29,223 nt of DNA from Halomonas halophila (GTDB taxonomy: Bacteria > Pseudomonadota > Gammaproteobacteria > Pseudomonadales > Halomonadaceae). A program made the translations under genes and the position numbers. Positions within the stretch are counted from its first letter, which is position 1; the number at the start of each line of letters is the position of its first letter. Shown here in pieces: positions 25,260 to 29,223 of the stretch. The stretch is from NCBI GenBank assembly GCA_002433675.1, contig DJIP01000394.1, positions 1 to 29,223 on the forward strand, written 5' to 3'. Below the pieces are notes generated by a model. The model was not told the DNA's origin. It worked only from the letters and a program-made list of their open reading frames with translations, and made no database searches.

Positions 25260-26435
25260 ATGCAACACACCTGGCGCTGGTTCGGCCCCAAGGACCCGAT
25301 CCGACTCGAGGAAATCCGCCAGACTGGCGCGACCGGCATCGTCACCGCACTGCACGAGGTGCCCAACGATCAAGTCTGGTCCCGGCAGGCCATCGCCGAG
25401 CGCAAGCAGATGATCGAGGACGCTGGCCTTAAATGGTCGGTGGTGGAAAGCGTGCCGGTGCATGAGGCGATCAAGAAAGGACTGCCGGAGCGCAACGCCC
25501 TGATCACCCGCTACTGCGACACCCTGCGCAACCTGGCGGCCTGCGGCATCGATACCGTGTGCTACAACTTCATGCCGGTGCTCGACTGGACCCGCACCGA
25601 CCTGCGCTGGGCGATGCCGGACGGCGCCCTGGCGCTGCGCTTTGACCAGACAGCCTTTGCCGCCTTCGACCTGTACCTGCTCGCCAGACCAGGCGCCGAG
25701 GACGAGTACAGCGACGACGAGAAGACCGACGCCAGGAGCTACCTCGATAGCCTGGACGCCGAGGCCCGCCAGTCGCTGGTCGACACCCTGATCGCCGGGC
25801 TGCCCGGCGCCGAAGAGCACTACACCCTGGAGCGCTTTCGCGAGGTACTGGCCGGATACGCCGAGATCGACGCCGAGCGCCTGCGCGAGCACCTCGGCTA
25901 CTTTCTGAAAGCGGTCATCCCGGTCGCCGAAGAACTCGGCATCAACATGGCGATCCACCCCGATGACCCGCCCCGGCCGCTGCTCGGCCTGCCCCGGGTG
26001 GTCTCGACGGCGGCGGACGCAGAGTGGATCCTTGGGGCCGTCGACAGCCCGGCCAATGGCCTGACGCTGTGCACCGGGTCCTACGGTGTGCTCGCCGCCA
26101 ATGACCTGGCCGCTATGGTTCAGCGCTTTGGTCCCAGCATCCACTTTGTGCACCTGCGCTCGACCCGGCGCGAGTCCCACGACCCTCGCTCCTTCCACGA
26201 GGCGCCGCATCTGGACGGTGACGTCGACATGGTCGCGGTCATCCGCGCGCTTATCGCCGAGGAACGCCGCCGCGAGCGCGAAGGCGGCCGACGCTTGCCG
26301 CTGCGTCCCGACCACGGCCACCACATTCTCGACGATCAGCACCGCGCCACCGCCCCGGGCTACCCGCTGTACGGCAGGCTGCGCGGTCTGGCCGAGCTGC
26401 GCGGTGTCGAGACCGCGGTGCGCCAGCTCACCTGA
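25260..26435 (+). CDS. uxuA: mannonate dehydratase
   Basis: This 391-residue protein fits UxuA, a TIM-barrel dehydratase that converts D-mannonate to 2-keto-3-deoxygluconate. It begins MQHTWRWFGPKDP, the classical UxuA N-terminus, and has INMAIHPDDPPRPLLGLPR (about 228-246), LCTGSYG (270-276), HFVHLRST (295-302) and FHEAPHLDGDVDM (312-324), which together carry the metal-binding Cys and His residues. The length is standard. AAGGAG lies 8 bases before the ATG. It is last in the unit, and the KDG kinase and KDPG aldolase needed next are not in this window. Confidence 0.95.
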   Translation: MQHTWRWFGPKDPIRLEEIRQTGATGIVTALHEVPNDQVWSRQAIAERKQMIEDAGLKWSVVESVPVHEAIKKGLPERNALITRYCDTLRNLAACGIDTVCYNFMPVLDWTRTDLRWAMPDGALALRFDQTAFAAFDLYLLARPGAEDEYSDDEKTDARSYLDSLDAEARQSLVDTLIAGLPGAEEHYTLERFREVLAGYAEIDAERLREHLGYFLKAVIPVAEELGINMAIHPDDPPRPLLGLPRVVSTAADAEWILGAVDSPANGLTLCTGSYGVLAANDLAAMVQRFGPSIHFVHLRSTRRESHDPRSFHEAPHLDGDVDMVAVIRALIAEERRREREGGRRLPLRPDHGHHILDDQHRATAPGYPLYGRLRGLAELRGVETAVRQLT

Positions 26436-26506
26436 CGCCCTGGCGTTCCACCAGCCGCTGCGCTGGCGATACCCGTCGCAGTGGCTGTGGCCCGATGCAA
26501 TAAAAA

Positions 26507-26542
26507 CGACCAGGCGGGGAGCAACATTCCCCCGCCTGGTCG
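26507..26542 (-). terminator. intrinsic terminator for dddD (minus strand)
   Basis: A perfect 13-bp inverted repeat, CGACCAGGCGGGG/CCCCGCCTGGTCG, with a 10-base loop lies between the convergent uxuA and dddD genes. On the minus strand the stem is followed by TTTTTA (the TAAAAA at 26501-26506), an ideal terminator for dddD. The plus-strand side has no T tract. Confidence 0.85.
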
Positions 26543-26573
26543 GCTCAGGACACCTTCAGCCCGCCTGGTCGGC
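26531..26573. repeat. two copies of CCCGCCTGGTCGGC
   Basis: The 14-mer CCCGCCTGGTCGGC occurs at 26531-26544 and again at 26560-26573. The first copy is the right arm of the terminator stem. The second could pair with the same left arm, giving two alternative hairpins. Confidence 0.75.
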
Positions 26574-26602
26574 CCACGACAAGGAGCTGCATCGACGACT
26601 CC

Positions 26603-29113
26603 TCAGGTCGGCAGGTACTCCTCGCTCCAGCTCTCCGACACGACGCCTTCGGCGATCAACCGATCGATCTCCTCGGGGCTGTGCCCCAGCTCTTCGAGCA
26701 CCTGACGGCTCGAGCTGCCGTACTTCTCCGACGGCGCCAGCGGATAGATGCGACCTCGCTTGGGACGGATGGCGTACGGATCGAGCTGCGTGATGACGTG
26801 ACCACTGGGGTGCTCGTCGTAGACGGTGAAGGAGTAGCTGCCACGATCGATGCCCGGGGTGTTGTCCCAGCGCCGCGCGTTGTAGGAGCGCAGGGCCTCG
26901 ATGTTCTCGCACACCGCCGCGGCGATGCCCGCCTTCTGCAGCCGTTCCACCCAGTCGGTGGCCACCGCATTGATAAAGCGAGGTGCCAGATAGGCCGCCC
27001 GCTCCTCCGGCGGAACATCGACCACCCCTTCGATCCCCGGCACCTGGGCGAACTTGTGCAGGTCCCGCTCGTAGGCGCTGATCAGCACCACCCCATCGGC
27101 GGTGAAATAGAAGCGCGACAAATCGTCGTAGCCGTTGAGTTCACGGCCCGAGGGCTCGTCGAACAGGCCGCGTCGCTCGTAGTCGTAGCAGAACGGCATC
27201 TGGGCCAGGCCGCTCAGCGCCGACAGCGAGGTCTTGACCCGGCTGACACGGCGGGTACGCAGCTTCTGATACAGCGCAGTGGCGACACCGAGGGAGGCAC
27301 CGAAGCCGCACATCACGTCGATGGTGCCGACGTGGGCGTGCTCTTCTGGCGTGTCCATGCTTCCACCAAAGCGCAGCATGATGCCGGTGGTGGCCTGCAC
27401 CAGGTCGTCGTAGCCCAGGTAGTTGGTCCGGGGGCCCGGCTTCACCCCGCTGAAGCAGTCGAGCTGGCAGAAGATCGCCTCGGGGTTGATACGCTGCATT
27501 TCCGCCTCGGTCAGCCCCATCCGCTCCACCTGCCTGTCGGTGGCATTCCACACCACCACGTCGCTCTGGCGGATCAGCTCGTCAAGGATTTCACGCCCTC
27601 GAGGCACCTGGATATCGGTCAACAGGGAGCGCTTGGAGCGCATGTGCGACAGGCCGAAGATGACCGTGTTCCAGCAGTCGTAGAACGGCTTGGCGGGGTC
27701 CACCTTGATGATGTCGGCACCGAAGCGTGCCAGAAACGCCACCGAATGAGGACCGGCGATGACGTTGCACAGATCCAGCACCTTGACGCCTTCGAGCCAG
27801 CCGTCCTTGGCGTTGCGTGCACGTACCCGAGGCAGCTTTGTCTCGATACGATGCAGCACCGCCAGCGCCTGGTCGAACGACACCCAGCGGCGCGGCGTCG
27901 GCGTGAGCATCTCGTGACCGCTGTCGTGCAGCCAGACCATCGGGCCCGGCTGGGTCATCAGGCCGAATTCGGGATCTTCGACCTCGACCATCAGCCCGGC
28001 GGTCTCGGCGTGGTCATCGTGGATCCACTCCTGCAGCCAGCGCTGCGGCGCGCCGGGGAACTTGCCACGGCCGAAGATCTTCTCCCACTCCTTGGAGGTG
28101 CGGGTCAGGAAGACCTCCTTCATGCGCGCGGCGATATGATCCGCCCAGCGCTTGGGCAACGGGTAGACGCCAAGCGACACGTCACTCTGCCACTGGCTGG
28201 TGGGCGCATAGGTGTCAGGCTCTTCCACCAGCCCTTCCTCCACCAGTTCGTCGTAGAGACCGAGCACCTTGAGGCAGCGCTTGGCGTGCTCCTTGTGACT
28301 CGGGCAGACCACGTAGAACATGCGCCCGTCCTTGCACTTGTAGCTGCGATAGAAGGGGTCGAGCAGTTCCTGCAGTTCGTCGTAGTCCAGGTTCATCGGT
28401 GCGCCCTCGATGCGGCGACGCTCGATTTCCTTTTCGCGCTGGGTCTTGTAGCGCTCCGGCAGGCCCTCGATCTTGATCGAGTTGTAGCAGAGGCCTTCCA
28501 TCAGGGCGCAGGCGATGGGCACTTCGATCTCGTCGCCGAGGCCGGTGCGCTCGCGCGCCTGCAGCGCCAGCGTCACGGCGGTGGCCGCCAGCATGGTGCC
28601 GTAGGCCGAGCCCAGCGGCAGCGGCGAGAACGACGGATTGATGCCCATCAGCACCCGGTTGAGGCCCATGTCGGTGAACACCCCCGAGTGGGCGGCGATC
28701 ACGCTCTCGAAGGCCCGCCAGTCACGGCGCAGTTCGTCGTTGGAGGCAAAGCCCGGCATCGACAGGGTGATCAGCTCCGGACGCTCTTCGCGCAGCGCAC
28801 TGAAGTCGATGCCCAGGCGCTGCATGACACCGGGCCGGAAGCTTTCGATCACGATATCGGCCTCCTCGATCAGCGCCAGCGCCTGTTCGAGGCCCTCGTC
28901 GGTCTTCAGATCGATCGTCACGATCAGCTTGTTGCGCTGCAAGGTGGCGTTGGCCGGTGACTCCCACATGGGACCCGTGGGCGGGTCCACGTGAATGACC
29001 GTGGCGCCCAGATCGGCGAGGATCATCGCCACCGCAGGGCCGGCCATGTACTGACCGAAGTCGATGACCTTGACGTCCTTGAGCGGCAGTTGGGAATGAG
29101 GATTCGGTGACAT
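26603..29113 (-). CDS. dddD: DMSP acetyl-CoA transferase/lyase DddD
   Basis: This 836-residue protein is a tandem fusion of two class III (CaiB/BaiF) CoA-transferase domains, about residues 8-420 and 438-836, a size and architecture typical of DddD. DddD converts dimethylsulfoniopropionate with acetyl-CoA to dimethyl sulfide and 3-hydroxypropionyl-CoA. The second domain carries the catalytic Asp, by alignment Asp599 in HVGTIDVMCGFG, at the position known from the Marinomonas enzyme. The first domain has no Asp there (PLPLGSAYGTM), as in other DddDs. FCQLDCFSG and GYDDLVQATTGIM are further matches by recall. The ATG at 29113 has AGGAAG about 8 bases upstream. It is the 3'-most gene of its operon, and a partial gene ends 60 bases upstream. 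An inactive or different-substrate paralogue is possible but unlikely. Confidence 0.93.
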   Translation of the reverse strand: MSPNPHSQLPLKDVKVIDFGQYMAGPAVAMILADLGATVIHVDPPTGPMWESPANATLQRNKLIVTIDLKTDEGLEQALALIEEADIVIESFRPGVMQRLGIDFSALREERPELITLSMPGFASNDELRRDWRAFESVIAAHSGVFTDMGLNRVLMGINPSFSPLPLGSAYGTMLAATAVTLALQARERTGLGDEIEVPIACALMEGLCYNSIKIEGLPERYKTQREKEIERRRIEGAPMNLDYDELQELLDPFYRSYKCKDGRMFYVVCPSHKEHAKRCLKVLGLYDELVEEGLVEEPDTYAPTSQWQSDVSLGVYPLPKRWADHIAARMKEVFLTRTSKEWEKIFGRGKFPGAPQRWLQEWIHDDHAETAGLMVEVEDPEFGLMTQPGPMVWLHDSGHEMLTPTPRRWVSFDQALAVLHRIETKLPRVRARNAKDGWLEGVKVLDLCNVIAGPHSVAFLARFGADIIKVDPAKPFYDCWNTVIFGLSHMRSKRSLLTDIQVPRGREILDELIRQSDVVVWNATDRQVERMGLTEAEMQRINPEAIFCQLDCFSGVKPGPRTNYLGYDDLVQATTGIMLRFGGSMDTPEEHAHVGTIDVMCGFGASLGVATALYQKLRTRRVSRVKTSLSALSGLAQMPFCYDYERRGLFDEPSGRELNGYDDLSRFYFTADGVVLISAYERDLHKFAQVPGIEGVVDVPPEERAAYLAPRFINAVATDWVERLQKAGIAAAVCENIEALRSYNARRWDNTPGIDRGSYSFTVYDEHPSGHVITQLDPYAIRPKRGRIYPLAPSEKYGSSSRQVLEELGHSPEEIDRLIAEGVVSESWSEEYLPT

Positions 29114-29173
29114 CGGGGTCTTCCTGTAAAGCAAGGGTGGCAACGTGAGGAAGCCGAAGCGTCCTCGGTGACG

Positions 29174-29221
29174 TCAGTGTTTGTCGTCTTCGATAACCTG
29201 GTGGGGTTCAAGGACCTTCTT
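29174..29221 (-). CDS. C-terminal tail of an upstream gene (partial)
   Basis: On the minus strand a frame is open from the window edge and reads KKVLEPHQVIEDDKH before a TGA at 29174-29176. Its composition (charged, amphipathic) looks like a genuine protein C-terminus, and it ends 60 bases before dddD on the same strand. In ddd clusters the neighbours include the BCCT transporter dddT and the dehydrogenases dddB and dddC, but 15 residues are too few to choose among them. Confidence 0.45.
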   Translation of the reverse strand, partial: KKVLEPHQVIEDDKH

Positions 29222-29223
29222 GG

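Noticed and set aside
26681..28960. 759-codon open frame on the plus strand
   Set aside because: It is antisense to dddD, which has clear catalytic motifs and a good start. The long frame is an artefact of GC-rich codon bias.

Overview
The window is GC-rich (about 63-65% by eye), densely packed DNA from a gammaproteobacterium, most likely a marine or halophilic Halomonas-type organism. The reasons are codon use, the set of catabolic genes, and a dddD gene for dimethylsulfoniopropionate (DMSP) breakdown at the right edge. I see no rRNA, tRNA, CRISPR array, insertion sequence or prophage. Most genes sit in small divergent catabolic units, each with its own regulator.

Region 1 (1-2880) holds a 5'-truncated pirin gene, a small conserved protein, an NAD(P)H:FMN reductase, a MAPEG membrane protein and a cytochrome b561, closed by a strong bidirectional terminator. 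Region 2 (2898-8757) looks like a D-amino-acid unit. A minus-strand operon encodes a MurR/RpiR regulator, an N-acyl-D-amino-acid deacylase, a RidA-type enamine deaminase and a sodium:solute symporter. It diverges from a PLP-dependent D-serine dehydratase/D-threonine aldolase-type enzyme across a clear palindromic operator. Region 3 (8974-10106) is a lone DUF2235 alpha/beta hydrolase.

Region 4 (10192-15011) is the most unusual part. A minus-strand set encodes a HalD/BesD-type Fe(II)/2-oxoglutarate oxygenase, an M24-fold enzyme that strongly resembles the DMSP lyase DddP but appears to lack its catalytic Asp, and a CoA-acylating (methyl)malonate-semialdehyde dehydrogenase (MmsA/DddC type). A LysR gene diverges from it across an inverted-repeat operator. 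I infer an uncharacterised degradation route for a small osmolyte-like compound.

Region 5 (15012-18353) has a small ORF, an AT-richer stretch, the manganese exporter mntP and a large unrecognised lipoprotein. Region 6 (18460-26435) is a sugar-acid unit: a YihS/AGE-type isomerase, a GntR/FCD regulator, a three-part TRAP transporter (dctPQM), uxuB and uxuA. No uxaC is present, so the AGE isomerase may feed fructuronate from mannuronate, or the transporter may bring in the acid directly. Region 7 (26507-29223) holds dddD, preceded by the tail of another gene that may belong to the same ddd operon.
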